A stretch of 62,444 bases of DNA from Porphyrobacter sp. SLTP (GTDB lineage Bacteria; Pseudomonadota; Alphaproteobacteria; Sphingomonadales; Sphingomonadaceae). The stretch is taken from positions 1-62,444 of the forward strand of contig NZ_JAAALE010000018.1 in assembly GCF_009905735.1 (NCBI RefSeq). Reading direction: 5' to 3'. The translations under genes and the position numbers were made by a program. Within the stretch, counting starts at the first letter, position 1; each line of letters begins with the position of its first letter. The notes beneath the pieces are model-generated. The model was not told the DNA's origin, searched no databases, and saw only the letters and a list, made by a program, of their open reading frames with translations. Positions 1 through 8,961 of this stretch are shown here, piece after piece.

Positions 1-349
1 GGGTGGGGGAGACGCCGGGGAGAAATTCGATCAGTGCGGCGGCCTTGCCTTCCACCATGCGGAACGACGCGCCCGCGCGGTCGTGCATGGTGCGCGGCAC
101 CGGACAGCCTTTGCCCGCCAGATGATCGAGCAGGTCGAGGAAATAGGGCAGATCGGCATAGTCGATCCGCCGTTCGTAGAGCGTCAGGATGAAGCGGGTG
201 CCGCCACCATCGCGGCCCGTGGTCTCCACCAGCCAGTTCGAATTGGACACGCCCTCGGCAATGCCCTTGGCCGAGACCAGCTCGCCCACGTCATATTGCG
301 CGATCAGCCGGGCGAGATCCTCCGCCCCGAGATGGGTATAGACCGCCAA
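1..349 (-). CDS. thrB: Homoserine kinase (APH-type ThrB), 3' part outside window
   Basis: This is the N-terminal 116 residues of homoserine kinase, which phosphorylates homoserine with ATP in threonine synthesis. The visible part starts MAVYTHLGAEDL and contains GIAEGVSNSNWLVETT and RFILTLYERR. These match the aminoglycoside-phosphotransferase-fold homoserine kinases of alphaproteobacteria rather than the GHMP type of enterobacteria. The start is a TTG at 349: the ispH stop at 365-367 lies in the same frame, and no ATG or GTG occurs between it and the conserved N-terminus. It follows ispH by 15 bases and is probably co-transcribed. The C-terminal kinase lobe lies beyond position 1. Confidence 0.9.
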   Translation of the reverse strand, partial: MAVYTHLGAEDLARLIAQYDVGELVSAKGIAEGVSNSNWLVETTGRDGGGTRFILTLYERRIDYADLPYFLDLLDHLAGKGCPVPRTMHDRAGASFRMVEGKAAALIEFLPGVSPT

Positions 350-364
350 GCGTGCCCCCGAAGC

Positions 365-1354
365 CTATTCGGTCAGCTGGCGCGGCAGCTTGAACACCAT
401 CTTCTCTTCGGCTGCGGTGATGGTCTTCTCGCTGATCGGGCGATAGGCCGCCAGCGCATCGACCACTTCGCGCACCAGAATTTCAGGCGCCGAAGCCCCG
501 GCGGTGAGGCCCAGCGTCTTCACGCCTTCAAGCCAGCTGAAATCGATCTCGGTCGCGCGCTGGATCAGCTTGGCAGGCGTGCCCAGCCGTTCGGCCACTT
601 CCACCAGGCGCAGCGCGTTGGACGAATTGGGCGAACCGATCACCAGCACCAGCTCGCAATCCTGCGCCAGTTCCTTGACAGCGGCCTGCCGGTTCGAGGT
701 GGCGTAGCAGATGTCCTCCGCCCTCGGCCCCGAGATGTTGGGGTAACGCCATTCGAGCGCCTGAATCACTTCGCGCGTATCGTCCACCGACAGGGTGGTC
801 TGGGTGAGGTAGGCCAGTTCCTCGTCGGAATCGAACGGCAGCTTGTCGACATCCTCGATCGTCTCGACCAGCGTCATCTGACCCGGCTCGACCTGACCCA
901 TCGTGCCGATCACTTCGGGGTGGCCTTCATGGCCGATGAAGATGATGTGGCGACCCTTCTCGATCTGGCGTTCGGCCTGACGGTGGATCTTGCTCACCAG
1001 CGGACAGGTGGCATCGACATAGAGCAGCTGGCGGCGGCGGGCTTCGGCCGGGATCGCCTTGGGGACGCCGTGGGCGCTGAACACCACCGGCGCATCGTCG
1101 GGCACTTCGTCCAGCTCCTTGACGAAAATCGCGCCCTTGGCCTTCAATTGCTCCACGACATACTTGTTGTGGACGATTTCGTGCCGGACATAGACCGGTG
1201 AGCCATAGCGTTCGAGCGCCTTCTCGACGATCTCGATCGCCCGGTCGACCCCGGCGCAGAACCCGCGCGGGGCGGCGATCAGCAGGTTGAGGGGTGGGCG
1301 CTCGGCAGTGGTGTCTGCGGTGGCGGCATCGGATGCTTGAAAGGGCGCGTTCAT
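365..1354 (-). CDS. ispH: 4-hydroxy-3-methylbut-2-enyl diphosphate reductase
   Basis: This is the last enzyme of the MEP isoprenoid pathway. It reduces HMBPP to IPP and DMAPP with a 4Fe-4S cluster. The three cluster cysteines are visible as C33 ([11 protein letters not shown]), C117 (DATCPLVSK) and C216 ([10 protein letters not shown]). The substrate-binding stretches GHEGHPE (141-147) and TQTTLS (185-190) are also present. At 329 residues it has normal length, with a short non-conserved N-terminal tail of about 20 residues. It reads divergently from the lipoprotein gene at 1426 and precedes thrB, a common sphingomonad arrangement. Confidence 0.97.
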   Translation of the reverse strand: MNAPFQASDAATADTTAERPPLNLLIAAPRGFCAGVDRAIEIVEKALERYGSPVYVRHEIVHNKYVVEQLKAKGAIFVKELDEVPDDAPVVFSAHGVPKAIPAEARRRQLLYVDATCPLVSKIHRQAERQIEKGRHIIFIGHEGHPEVIGTMGQVEPGQMTLVETIEDVDKLPFDSDEELAYLTQTTLSVDDTREVIQALEWRYPNISGPRAEDICYATSNRQAAVKELAQDCELVLVIGSPNSSNALRLVEVAERLGTPAKLIQRATEIDFSWLEGVKTLGLTAGASAPEILVREVVDALAAYRPISEKTITAAEEKMVFKLPRQLTE

Positions 1355-1425
1355 GTCGCTCCCTCTAGCGCTTTCATCACGTCCTCGCTAGGGCGCACGG
1401 GATCGTAAATTCGAGGACGGCTTTG

Positions 1426-2076
1426 ATGATGCTTCGCGCACGCGCCTTTTTTGCCCTTTCCGCCGTGGCCGCGCTCGCGGCCTGTTCGAACGAGGGCGAG
1501 CTGGTGATCGATCAGGGCGTCGGTATCGCCAGCGTGCTGACCCTGTGCCCCTCGGTCGGCATTCCCGACTACACCGGCGATGTCACCACCTTCCGCAACC
1601 CGGCGGACACGACCACGGCCAGTCTGGATGTGAGCGCGGCGATGACCAATCTGCGCGCCACCTGCAACGACACGGGCGAACAGGTCTATTCCGAGGCGAC
1701 CTTCACCGTGAACGCCCGCCGCAGCGACACCCGCGGCGCGCGCAATGTCGAACTGCCCTATTTCGTCACCGTCCTGCGCGGCGGCAGCGCGGTCGTGACC
1801 AAGCGGGTCGGCACTGTGACCCTCGCCTTCGCCGATGGGCAGGAACGCGCCACGGCGAGCGGCAAGGCGGGCAGCTACATCAACCGCGCCGATGCCGCGC
1901 TGCCCGAGGATATCCGCGAAAAGATCACCCGACGACGCCGCGCCGGCGACACCGAAGCGGCGCTCGATCCGTTGGCTGATCCCGAAGTGAAGGCCGCCAT
2001 CGCTCGCACCCGCTTTGAAATGCTCGTCGGCTTCCAGCTGACCGAGGCGCAGCTGGCGTATAATGTGACGCGTTGA
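1426..2076 (+). CDS. Conserved hypothetical lipoprotein
   Basis: This is a 216-residue protein with a lipoprotein signal: a hydrophobic stretch ARAFFALSAVAALAAC followed by a lipobox LAAC, so it is probably anchored in the envelope. The frame opens with TTG ATG ATG at 1423. The ATG at 1426 lies at good distance from the GAGG at 1413 and is preferred. The mature part is polar with several beta-like stretches (YFVTVLRGGSAVVTKRVGTV) and ends in a helix. I do not recognise a characterised family. It is monocistronic and divergent from ispH, with a perfect hairpin just after the stop. Confidence 0.8.
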   Translation: MMLRARAFFALSAVAALAACSNEGELVIDQGVGIASVLTLCPSVGIPDYTGDVTTFRNPADTTTASLDVSAAMTNLRATCNDTGEQVYSEATFTVNARRSDTRGARNVELPYFVTVLRGGSAVVTKRVGTVTLAFADGQERATASGKAGSYINRADAALPEDIREKITRRRRAGDTEAALDPLADPEVKAAIARTRFEMLVGFQLTEAQLAYNVTR

Positions 2077-2083
2077 TTTGTTG

Positions 2084-2182
2084 CGAAGGCGCCTCCGCGC
2101 CTTCGTCCTCGGTGCGTTGCCGCCGCTTCGCGTCGGAGCACCTGCGGGCGGCCGGTCGGCCTTACGGTCACTTCGTGACCGT
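2084..2182. repeat. Two perfect stem-loops in the intergenic region before argS
   Basis: Two perfect hairpins lie between the lipoprotein gene and argS. The first has nine-base arms CGAAGGCGC / GCGCCTTCG at 2084-2105 with loop CTCC. The second has arms ACGGTCAC / GTGACCGT at 2164-2182 with loop TTC. Neither has a T-run, so they are not classical terminators, although the first may stop lipoprotein transcription. With the REP-like unit at 2204 they fill most of a 201-base spacer. Confidence 0.6.
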
Positions 2183-2203
2183 TTGCCTCGTCACACTTCC
2201 CCC

Positions 2204-2231
2204 GTCCCGGGCTTGACCCGGGACCCCGCTT
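2204..2231 (+). repeat. REP-like palindromic element, copy 1
   Basis: This is a perfect 8-bp stem GTCCCGGG / CCCGGGAC with loop CTTGA, followed by CCCGCTT. A second copy with the same core (CCCGGGCTTG, one base, CCCGGG, then a CGCT tail) lies at 32331. Two related copies in unrelated intergenic sites show a dispersed repeat family. It lies 46 bases before argS, within its leader or promoter. Confidence 0.65.
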
Positions 2232-2277
2232 CCTATCTTGCACGCGCGATATTCCGCGCACATCGCACGAGACAACC

Positions 2278-4026
2278 ATGACCCAACCCAAGACCCTTTA
2301 TGCCGCCTATTCGGCGCTCATCGAAACCGTGCTGACCGATCTGGTCGCTGAAGGGGTGCTGCCTGCGGGCACTTCCTTCGCCAACGTCACGCTCGAACCG
2401 CCGCGCGATGTGTCGCATGGCGATCTGGCGACCAACGCCGCGATGGTGCTGGCCAAGGGAGCGGGCATGAACCCGCGCGCGCTGGCCGAGGCGATCACGG
2501 CCAAGCTCGCCGCGCATCCCACCATCACCAGCGCCGACATCGCTGGGCCGGGCTTCATCAACCTCCGGCTCGCGCCGCAAGCGTGGCTCGATGAATTGCA
2601 GGCGATCGTTGCGCTCGGCGATGATTACGGCCGCTCGGCGATGGGTGAGGGCCGCAAGGTCAATGTCGAATACGTCTCGGCCAACCCCACCGGCCCGATG
2701 CACATGGGCCATTGCCGCGGGGCGGTGGTGGGCGATGCGCTGGGCTCGCTGCTCGAATTCGCGGGGCATGACGTGATCCGCGAATACTACGTCAATGATG
2801 CGGGCGCGCAGGTCGATGTGCTCGCCCGCTCGGTGCATATGCGGTATCGCGAGGCGCTCGGTGAGGACATCACCATCCCCGAGGGCTTGTATCCGGGCGA
2901 TTATCTCGTGCCGGTCGGCCAGCAGCTCGCTGCCGAGTTCGGCGAAAAATACGCCGCCGCGCCGGAAAGCGACTGGCTGATCCTGTTCCGCACCCGCGCG
3001 GTCGCGGCGATGATGGACATGATCCGCGCCGATCTGGCGACGCTCGGCATCCAGCACGACCTGTTCTCCTCCGAGGCCGAGTTGCAGGCCTCGGGCAAGG
3101 TCGACGCCGCCGAAGCGTGGCTGCGCGCGCACGACCTTGTCTATGACGGCGTGCTCGAAGCCCCCAAGGGCAAGGCCCCGCCGGAAGATTGGGAGCCGGT
3201 GCAGCTCCCGCTGTTCCGCTCAACCAAGTTTGGCGATGATCAGGATCGCCCGATCAAGAAGTCGAACGGGGCGTGGACCTATTTCGGCGCGGACTTGGCC
3301 TACCACTTCCAGAAGGCGCAGACCGCCGATGCGCTGGTGGACATCTGGGGCGCGGATCATGCGGGCACGGTGAAGCGGATCAAGGCCGCCGTCGCCGCGC
3401 TGACCAGCGCCGATGGCGCGCCGCCCAAGCCGTTCGAGGTCAAGCTCGTCCAGATGGTGCAGCTGCTGAAGGGCGGCCAGCCGTTCAAGATGTCCAAGCG
3501 GTCGGGCAATTTCGTCACGCTGGCGGACGTGGTCGACATGGTCGGCAAGGATGTGGTGCGTTTCACCATGCTCACTCGCAAGCCCGATGCGCAGATGGAC
3601 TTCGATTTCGACAAGGTGGTTGAGGCGTCCAAGGACAATCCGGTGTTCTATGTGCAATATGCCCATGCCCGGATCCGTTCGACGTTACGCAAGGCAGCTG
3701 ACGCCGGGCTATCACCGTCTGACGCAGATATCGCGCGGCTCGGCGCTGAGGAAATGGCGCTCATCGCCCGTGCGGCGCAGTTCCCGCGCGAGATCGAGGC
3801 CGCTGCCCGCGCTCGCGAACCGCACCGGATCGCGTTCTATCTCTATGATCTGGCGGCCGATCTCCATTCCTACTGGAATCTGGGTAACGACCGGCCGGAA
3901 AAGCGCTTCATCGTGGAACAGGATCCAGAGCTCACCGCGGCAAGGCTTTTCCTCGGCAGCGCAATCGGGCAAGTGATCAAGGGTGGTCTCGCCGTGTTAG
4001 GCGTCGAGGCTGTCGAGAGTATGTGA
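2278..4026 (+). CDS. argS: Arginyl-tRNA synthetase
   Basis: This is a class I aminoacyl-tRNA synthetase that charges tRNA-Arg in the cytoplasm. The HIGH signature appears as HMGH at residues 142-145 ([16 protein letters not shown]), and the KMSKS loop as KMSKR at 404-408. The N-terminal Add-1 domain and the C-terminal DALR anticodon-binding domain (from about residue 455, ending [13 protein letters not shown]) are both present. At 582 residues the length is normal. It heads the argS-SPOR-nagZ-scpAB-tatABC run and is followed after 42 bases by the SPOR gene. Confidence 0.98.
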   Translation: MTQPKTLYAAYSALIETVLTDLVAEGVLPAGTSFANVTLEPPRDVSHGDLATNAAMVLAKGAGMNPRALAEAITAKLAAHPTITSADIAGPGFINLRLAPQAWLDELQAIVALGDDYGRSAMGEGRKVNVEYVSANPTGPMHMGHCRGAVVGDALGSLLEFAGHDVIREYYVNDAGAQVDVLARSVHMRYREALGEDITIPEGLYPGDYLVPVGQQLAAEFGEKYAAAPESDWLILFRTRAVAAMMDMIRADLATLGIQHDLFSSEAELQASGKVDAAEAWLRAHDLVYDGVLEAPKGKAPPEDWEPVQLPLFRSTKFGDDQDRPIKKSNGAWTYFGADLAYHFQKAQTADALVDIWGADHAGTVKRIKAAVAALTSADGAPPKPFEVKLVQMVQLLKGGQPFKMSKRSGNFVTLADVVDMVGKDVVRFTMLTRKPDAQMDFDFDKVVEASKDNPVFYVQYAHARIRSTLRKAADAGLSPSDADIARLGAEEMALIARAAQFPREIEAAARAREPHRIAFYLYDLAADLHSYWNLGNDRPEKRFIVEQDPELTAARLFLGSAIGQVIKGGLAVLGVEAVESM

Positions 4027-4068
4027 CCGGGAGTTTTTGGCTCTTCGGGGGGGAAGCGAAAGATCACC

Positions 4069-4749
4069 ATGATCGAGGCTGAGTACGAAGAACTGAACGA
4101 CGATGGCGGCGAGCTGGATCTTGCTAACACGGACAGCCTGCCGTGGCTCGAATCCGATGAGGATGAGAGCGAAGCCGGTGGGCTTGATCCGGGGCAGATC
4201 ATGCTGTTCGCCGCTGCACTGGTGCTGTTGCTCGGCGCGGTGGTCGGCGGGGTGTGGTTCATCTCGAACCGGGCCGCGGGCGGCGATGTGGTGGCCGATG
4301 GCAGCGTGATCCCTGCGCCTGAAGGCCCGGTCAAGCAGCGCCCTGATGATCCGGGTGGCAAGGAATTCGCCGGTACCGGCAATGTCGCGCCCGTGGTGGG
4401 TGAAGGCGGCTCGCGTCCGGCGGTGGTCGCCGAAGGCCCCGCGCCAACGCCGAGCGCTGTGCCCAAGCCGAGCGTCTCGACCGTTCCGATGGCGGTTCCG
4501 GCCGCGGGCGATATCCCCGGCGTCGGCGTGCAGCTCGCCGCCTACGGCACCCGCGCCCGCGCCGAACAGGGCTGGAGCGACGTGACCCGCCGCACCGATG
4601 CACTGACCGGGGTCAAGTACCGGATCGTCGAAGGCAAGGTCGACATTGGCACGGTCTATCGCTTGCAGGCCGTGGCCGGCAGCCGTGCCGAGGCGGATCG
4701 GTTGTGCGCGGCGCTGAAGGCTGACGGGGTCGATTGCCAGGTGAAGTGA
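4069..4749 (+). CDS. SPOR-domain membrane protein
   Basis: This is a 226-residue bitopic inner-membrane protein. Residues 1-42 are acidic and cytoplasmic. One membrane segment spans about 44-65 (MLFAAALVLLLGAVVGGVWFI). A Pro/Ala/Gly-rich linker follows, and residues from about 149 to the end form a SPOR domain (GVQLAAYGTRARAEQGWSDV and TVYRLQAVAGSRAEADRLCAALKADG). SPOR domains bind denuded glycan strands at division sites, so a septal role is likely but inferred. It sits between argS and the peptidoglycan recycling gene nagZ, a conserved alphaproteobacterial arrangement. Confidence 0.9.
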   Translation: MIEAEYEELNDDGGELDLANTDSLPWLESDEDESEAGGLDPGQIMLFAAALVLLLGAVVGGVWFISNRAAGGDVVADGSVIPAPEGPVKQRPDDPGGKEFAGTGNVAPVVGEGGSRPAVVAEGPAPTPSAVPKPSVSTVPMAVPAAGDIPGVGVQLAAYGTRARAEQGWSDVTRRTDALTGVKYRIVEGKVDIGTVYRLQAVAGSRAEADRLCAALKADGVDCQVK

Positions 4750-4778
4750 ACGCCCCTGCCAGTGGCGGGGCAGTTGCA

Positions 4779-4800
4779 GGGTCATTGCCGGGTCATTGCC
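4779..4800. repeat. Exact 11-bp tandem duplication before nagZ
   Basis: GGGTCATTGCC occurs twice without a gap in the 144-base spacer between the SPOR gene and nagZ. A further partial match follows. An imperfect GC-rich hairpin (GCCCCTGCC / GGCGGGGC) at about 4752-4772 precedes it and could end the upstream transcript. No function is assigned. Confidence 0.5.
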
Positions 4801-4893
4801 CAGTCGTTGCTGGTGCATTGTCCGGCTTTTCCCCGCTCTTGACCCCCTCTGGACCTTGCTAGACCCCGGTGAGCCTGCGATTTTGCGCGTCTT

Positions 4894-5916
4894 ATGATTC
4901 CGGCAATCTTCGGCCTCAGCGGCCCGCATCTGACAGCGGACGAACGCGCCTTCTTCCGCGATGCGGACCCGGCGGGCTACATCCTGTTCGGACGCAATTG
5001 TGTCGATCCTGAGCAGCTGCGCGCCCTGACGGATGAGCTGCGCAGCATCCACGGGAGAGATCGCCTGCTGGTCTCGATCGATCAGGAAGGTGGCCGCGTC
5101 GCACGCCTCAGGCCGCCGCTGTGGGCGGGCTATCCTGCGGGGCAAGCCTTTGAGAAATTGTACGAAATCGCCCCCGCCAGCGCGATCGAAGCGGCCCGCG
5201 CCAATGCCACTGCGATGGGCCTCGAACTGTCCGCTATGGGGATCACGGTGGACTACCACCCCCCGCTCGACCTGCGCGTTCCCGGTGCCCATGATGTGAT
5301 CGGCGATCGCGCCTTTGGAGCTGATCCGGTGCAAGTGGCGGCGCTGGGTCGGGCCGTGCTCGAAGGGCTGGCGGCAGGCGGCGTGACCGGCTGCATCAAG
5401 CATATGCCGGGCCACGGCCGTACCGATGTCGATACTCACAAGGCGCTCCCGACTGTGACGGCGTCGGTGGAAGACCTGGAAGACGACCTCATCCCGTTTT
5501 GCACGCTGAATCATGCACTTATCGGCATGACCGGACATCTCGTCTTCACCGCATGGGATGCAGAGAACCCGGCAACCCTTTCGGAAACCGTGATCCGCGA
5601 CGTGATCCGGGGATCGATCGGGTTCGATGGCCTGCTGCTGACCGACGATATCGACATGGAAGCGCTCGGCGGCAGCATTCCCGAACGCGCCGCCCGCGCT
5701 CATGCGGCGGGGTGCGATATCATCCTCAATTGCTGGGCGAAAATGGACGATATGCAGGGCATCTGCGCCGTGCTTCCTGCAATGTCCGATGCCACCGCCG
5801 CGCGGCTCGACCGGGCGCTGGCAGGCACTCGCATCGCTTCGAGCATCGCGCCTGAAGCTGCTGAATTGCTGGCGAAACGCGACGCCTTGCTGGCACTCAC
5901 CGGAACTCCTGCATGA
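4894..5916 (+). CDS. nagZ: Beta-N-acetylhexosaminidase (GH3)
   Basis: This cytoplasmic glycoside hydrolase of family 3 removes GlcNAc from anhydro-muropeptides during peptidoglycan recycling. The diagnostic KHMPGHGRTDVDTH motif, carrying the His-Asp catalytic dyad, begins at residue 169. The nucleophile Asp is in LLTDDIDMEAL near residue 251. At 340 residues it has normal NagZ length and no signal peptide, consistent with a cytoplasmic location. Its stop overlaps the scpA start (ATGA at 5913-5916), so translation is probably coupled. Confidence 0.96.
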   Translation: MIPAIFGLSGPHLTADERAFFRDADPAGYILFGRNCVDPEQLRALTDELRSIHGRDRLLVSIDQEGGRVARLRPPLWAGYPAGQAFEKLYEIAPASAIEAARANATAMGLELSAMGITVDYHPPLDLRVPGAHDVIGDRAFGADPVQVAALGRAVLEGLAAGGVTGCIKHMPGHGRTDVDTHKALPTVTASVEDLEDDLIPFCTLNHALIGMTGHLVFTAWDAENPATLSETVIRDVIRGSIGFDGLLLTDDIDMEALGGSIPERAARAHAAGCDIILNCWAKMDDMQGICAVLPAMSDATAARLDRALAGTRIASSIAPEAAELLAKRDALLALTGTPA

Positions 5917-6701
5917 GCGCTGACGAACCCTTCATGTTCCCGCCCGATGCTGGCCGCGCCGATGCGGACGCGCTCTATCTGGAGCTCGACGGCTGGGAAG
6001 GCCCGCTCGATCTGCTGCTTGATCTCGCGCGGCGACAGAAGGTTGATCTCCGGCAGATTTCGATCCTTGCGCTGGTCGATCAGTATCTCACCTATATCGA
6101 GCGCGCGGGCGCGATGAAGTTGGAACTGGCCGCCGATTACCTCGTGATGGCGGCTTGGCTCGCCTACCTCAAATCCGCGATGCTGCTGCCCAAGGCCGAG
6201 CAGGAAGATCCTTCGCCGGAAGAACTCGCCCTGCGTCTGCAACTGCGGCTGCAACGCCTTGGCGCGATGCGCGAAGCGGCGGCGCGGTTGATGGGGCGTG
6301 ACCGGATCGGGCGCGATGTGTTTCTGCGAGGGCTCCCCGAAGGCTTGCGCACCGACCGCAAGACCGTGTGGCGCAGCGATATCTTCTCGCTGATCCAGGC
6401 CTATGGGCAGGTGAAGGCCCGCACCGCGCCGCGCATCTATCACGTCGCCAACCGCCCGGTGATGACGCTGGATTCCGCGCTGGAGCGGGTCTCGGCCATG
6501 CTGGGCGTGACGCTCGAATGGATGGAAATCCGCGACTTCCTGCCGCCCCATGCTTCGCCGGAACTGAAGCGTTCAGCGCTTGCCTCCAGCTTCGTCGCGG
6601 CGCTGGAATTGGCCAAGCGGGGCCGGGCCGAGATCGCGCAGGACGGCGCTTTCACCCCCTTGCGCATCCGCCGCTTGAAAGAAGGCGCCGCCGCCGTATG
6701 A
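5913..6701 (+). CDS. scpA: Segregation and condensation protein A
   Basis: This is the kleisin subunit of the SMC-ScpAB condensin that compacts and segregates the chromosome. The typical N-terminus LDGWEGPLDLLLDLARRQKVDLRQISI is followed by the DYLVMAAWLAYLKSAMLLP helix that binds the SMC neck. A C-terminal winged-helix region (residues ~180-260) binds the SMC head. At 262 residues the length is normal. It overlaps nagZ upstream and scpB downstream by four bases each. Confidence 0.96.
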   Translation: MSADEPFMFPPDAGRADADALYLELDGWEGPLDLLLDLARRQKVDLRQISILALVDQYLTYIERAGAMKLELAADYLVMAAWLAYLKSAMLLPKAEQEDPSPEELALRLQLRLQRLGAMREAAARLMGRDRIGRDVFLRGLPEGLRTDRKTVWRSDIFSLIQAYGQVKARTAPRIYHVANRPVMTLDSALERVSAMLGVTLEWMEIRDFLPPHASPELKRSALASSFVAALELAKRGRAEIAQDGAFTPLRIRRLKEGAAAV

Positions 6702-7321
6702 GCGACGAGCCCGGCACTCTCGAACGCGCCGTGGAAGCCACGCTGTTTGCGTCGGAGGAGCCGCTCACCGTCGATGCGCTCGCCGCCCATCTCGGCGGGA
6801 TTGCGCCCGGCGATGTGCAGGACGCGCTGGCAACGCTCGAAGCGCGCTACCGCCTGCGCGGGGTGCATCTGGTCGAGCGCGGCAAGCGCTGGCATTTCGA
6901 GACCGCGCCCGATCTTGCCCACTTGCTCCGGCGCGAGAAGGAGCAGGTCCGCCGCCTCAGCCGTGCGGCGACCGAGGTGCTGGCGATCATCGCCTATCAC
7001 GAGCCTGTCAGTCGCGCCGAGATCGAATCGATCCGCGGGGTGCAGACCAGCGCGGGCACATTGGACGTGCTGATGGAGGCGGGGTGGATCAAGCTCGCCG
7101 GTCGCCGCGAAGTGCCGGGCCGCCCGGTGATTTACGCGACAACGCCCGAGTTTCTCGACCACTTCGGCCTCGCCAGCCGCCGCGATCTGCCGGGGATCGA
7201 CGAATTGCGCGCCGCAGGGCTGCTCGATCCGGTGGATGAGGCGATGGAGGCCGCCATGCGCTTCGATCCCGACGACGCCGACGAAAGCGATGCGGCAGAC
7301 GACGAGAATCTGGCAGACTGA
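6698..7321 (+). CDS. scpB: Segregation and condensation protein B
   Basis: This is the KITE subunit of SMC-ScpAB, 207 residues, with two winged-helix domains. Recognisable parts are [22 protein letters not shown], the central [31 protein letters not shown], and the wing [24 protein letters not shown]. The start is the ATG at 6698 in the ATGA overlap with scpA. Longer upstream reading would run inside scpA. The C-terminal 35 residues are strongly acidic. A perfect 6-bp hairpin (GCCGGA / TCCGGC, 7366-7383) lies between it and tatA. Confidence 0.95.
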   Translation: MSDEPGTLERAVEATLFASEEPLTVDALAAHLGGIAPGDVQDALATLEARYRLRGVHLVERGKRWHFETAPDLAHLLRREKEQVRRLSRAATEVLAIIAYHEPVSRAEIESIRGVQTSAGTLDVLMEAGWIKLAGRREVPGRPVIYATTPEFLDHFGLASRRDLPGIDELRAAGLLDPVDEAMEAAMRFDPDDADESDAADDENLAD

Positions 7322-7428
7322 CTCGCAATTGCCGAAGGCTTGCCCTAAATGAGCCTCTAGCGAACGCCGGACAGCGATCCGGCCATGCGGCACCCACGCA
7401 CCCCCGCCGCAGTTCAGGAGTTAAGACC

Positions 7429-7677
7429 ATGGGTTTTTCGTCGATTTGGCACTGGGTCATTGTCCTGCTGATCGTGCTAATCCTGTTCGGACGCGGCCGC
7501 ATTGCCGAGATGATGGGCGATTTCGGCAAGGGCATTTCGAGCTTCAAGAAGGGCCTCAACGAGACCGAGGACACCGCTGCCAAGGCGGTTCAGATCGAGC
7601 CGCCGGCTGCTGCGCCTGCCCCGACCGAAGCCCCGGCTGCCGCCCCGGCTGACAAGACCGACACCACCGGCGCCTGA
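7429..7677 (+). CDS. tatA: Twin-arginine translocase subunit TatA
   Basis: This is the pore-forming subunit of the Tat pathway, which exports folded proteins. A short membrane helix (residues ~5-20, [17 protein letters not shown]) precedes the amphipathic helix [19 protein letters not shown], the TatA signature, and an Ala/Pro-rich acidic tail. At 82 residues it has typical length. An AGGAG ribosome site lies before the ATG. It is the first gene of tatABC. A separate promoter in the 107-base gap after scpB is possible. Confidence 0.96.
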   Translation: MGFSSIWHWVIVLLIVLILFGRGRIAEMMGDFGKGISSFKKGLNETEDTAAKAVQIEPPAAAPAPTEAPAAAPADKTDTTGA

Positions 7678-7715
7678 TTTCTCCCTTCTGAGGAGGCGGC
7701 GCGGCCGCATCTGAC

Positions 7716-8162
7716 ATGTTCGATATCGGCGTTGGAGAGCTGCTGGTCATTCTGATCGTCGCGGTCGTGGTGATCGGGCCGAAAGACCTGCCGCTTGCCA
7801 TGCGCACGGCGGGGCGCTGGATCGGCAAGATGCGCCGGATCTCCGCCCATTTCCGCTCCGGCATCGACACCATGGTGCGCGAGGCCGAGCTGGAGGACAT
7901 GGAAAAGAAGTGGAAGGCGCAGAATGAGGAAATCATGCGCCGTTCCGCCGCGCTCACCGAAGCCGAAGCTGGCGCGCCGGTGATGACCGGCCCGCCGCCG
8001 GTGGAGACGCCGCCGGTCAAGGCGCCGTCGCTGGAAAAGGCGCCAGCCGAGACACCGCCGGCCGATGTGCCCGCCGCCGAACTGACTCCAGAAACTGCCG
8101 CGCAGCCGCTGGCGCAGATGCCCACGCCTGAACCTGCGGCAAAGGGTAGCGCCGATGTTTAA
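7716..8162 (+). CDS. tatB: Twin-arginine translocase subunit TatB
   Basis: This subunit works with TatC as the receptor for twin-arginine signal peptides. It begins MFDIGVGELLVILIVAVVVIGPKDLP, the hallmark TatB N-terminus: a membrane helix, GPKDLP hinge and long amphipathic helix. A charged coiled region (REAELEDMEKKWKAQNEEIM) and a Pro-rich tail of about 60 residues follow. At 148 residues the length is normal. It overlaps tatC by 8 bases, so the two are translationally coupled. Confidence 0.96.
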   Translation: MFDIGVGELLVILIVAVVVIGPKDLPLAMRTAGRWIGKMRRISAHFRSGIDTMVREAELEDMEKKWKAQNEEIMRRSAALTEAEAGAPVMTGPPPVETPPVKAPSLEKAPAETPPADVPAAELTPETAAQPLAQMPTPEPAAKGSADV

Positions 8163-8961
8163 GGTCGAGGATCTCGACGAGACCCGCGCCCCGCTGCTCG
8201 ACCACCTGATCGAGCTGCGCACCCGCGTGATCCGCGCGCTGCTGGCGCTGGCGGTGGGGTTTGCGATCTGCCTCTATTTCGCGGACGAGATCCTCGGCAT
8301 TCTGGTCTGGCCGCTGAAGCAGGCCTTCCCCGCGGGTGAGGGCCAGTTGATCTTCACGAAGCTGCCCGAAGTGTTCTTCGTCGAGCTGAAGGTCGCTCTG
8401 TTCGCGGGCTTCATGGTCAGCTTTCCGATCATCGCCAATCAGCTCTGGGCCTTCGTTGCGCCGGGGCTCTATGCGCGCGAGAAGAAGGCATTTCTGCCGT
8501 TTCTGTTCGCCACCCCGGTGCTGTTCGCAGCGGGCGCTTCGCTCGCCTATTTCGTGGTGATGCCGACCGCTTTCACCTTCTTCCTCGGGTTCGGGGGGAC
8601 GGCAGGCGGGCTGGATGTGCAGGCTTTGCCCAGCGCGGGCGACTACCTGAACCTCGTCATGCAGTTCATCCTTGCCTTCGGGCTGACCTTCCTGCTGCCG
8701 GTGCTGCTGTTGCTGCTGCACCGCGCCGGGATCATCAGCCGCGCGCAGATGGTGGCCGCGCGGCGTTATGTGATCGTTGGCATCTTCATCATCGCCGCAG
8801 TGGTGACGCCGCCCGATCCGGGCTCGCAGATCATCCTCGCGATCCCGCTGTGGCTGCTGTTCGAAGCCTCGCTGCTGCTGATGCGCTTCCAGGAGAAGGC
8901 CGTCGCAGCGGACAAGGCCGCGCGTGAGGCGGAACTGGCAGCGCAGCAGGCGGCGGAATAG
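8155..8961 (+). CDS. tatC: Twin-arginine translocase subunit TatC
   Basis: This is the polytopic core of the Tat receptor. It has six predicted membrane helices and the conserved cytoplasmic N-terminus LLDHLIELRTRVIRALL, with the signal-recognition Glu at about residue 20. Other family markers are FPIIANQLWAFVAPGLYAREK and VVTPPDPGSQIILAIPLWLLFE. It is 268 residues long. Its stop codon directly abuts the stop codon of the convergent amidohydrolase, leaving no intergenic terminator. Confidence 0.97.
   Translation: MFKVEDLDETRAPLLDHLIELRTRVIRALLALAVGFAICLYFADEILGILVWPLKQAFPAGEGQLIFTKLPEVFFVELKVALFAGFMVSFPIIANQLWAFVAPGLYAREKKAFLPFLFATPVLFAAGASLAYFVVMPTAFTFFLGFGGTAGGLDVQALPSAGDYLNLVMQFILAFGLTFLLPVLLLLLHRAGIISRAQMVAARRYVIVGIFIIAAVVTPPDPGSQIILAIPLWLLFEASLLLMRFQEKAVAADKAAREAELAAQQAAE

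Noticed and set aside
83..1201. 372-codon plus-strand frame opposite ispH and thrB
   Set aside because: Composition is typical of a GC-rich reverse-strand shadow, and it spans two recognised genes.
1361..1395. CTAGCG / CGCTAG inverted pair between ispH and the lipoprotein gene
   Set aside because: The arms are short and widely spaced, so chance in a short spacer is likely.
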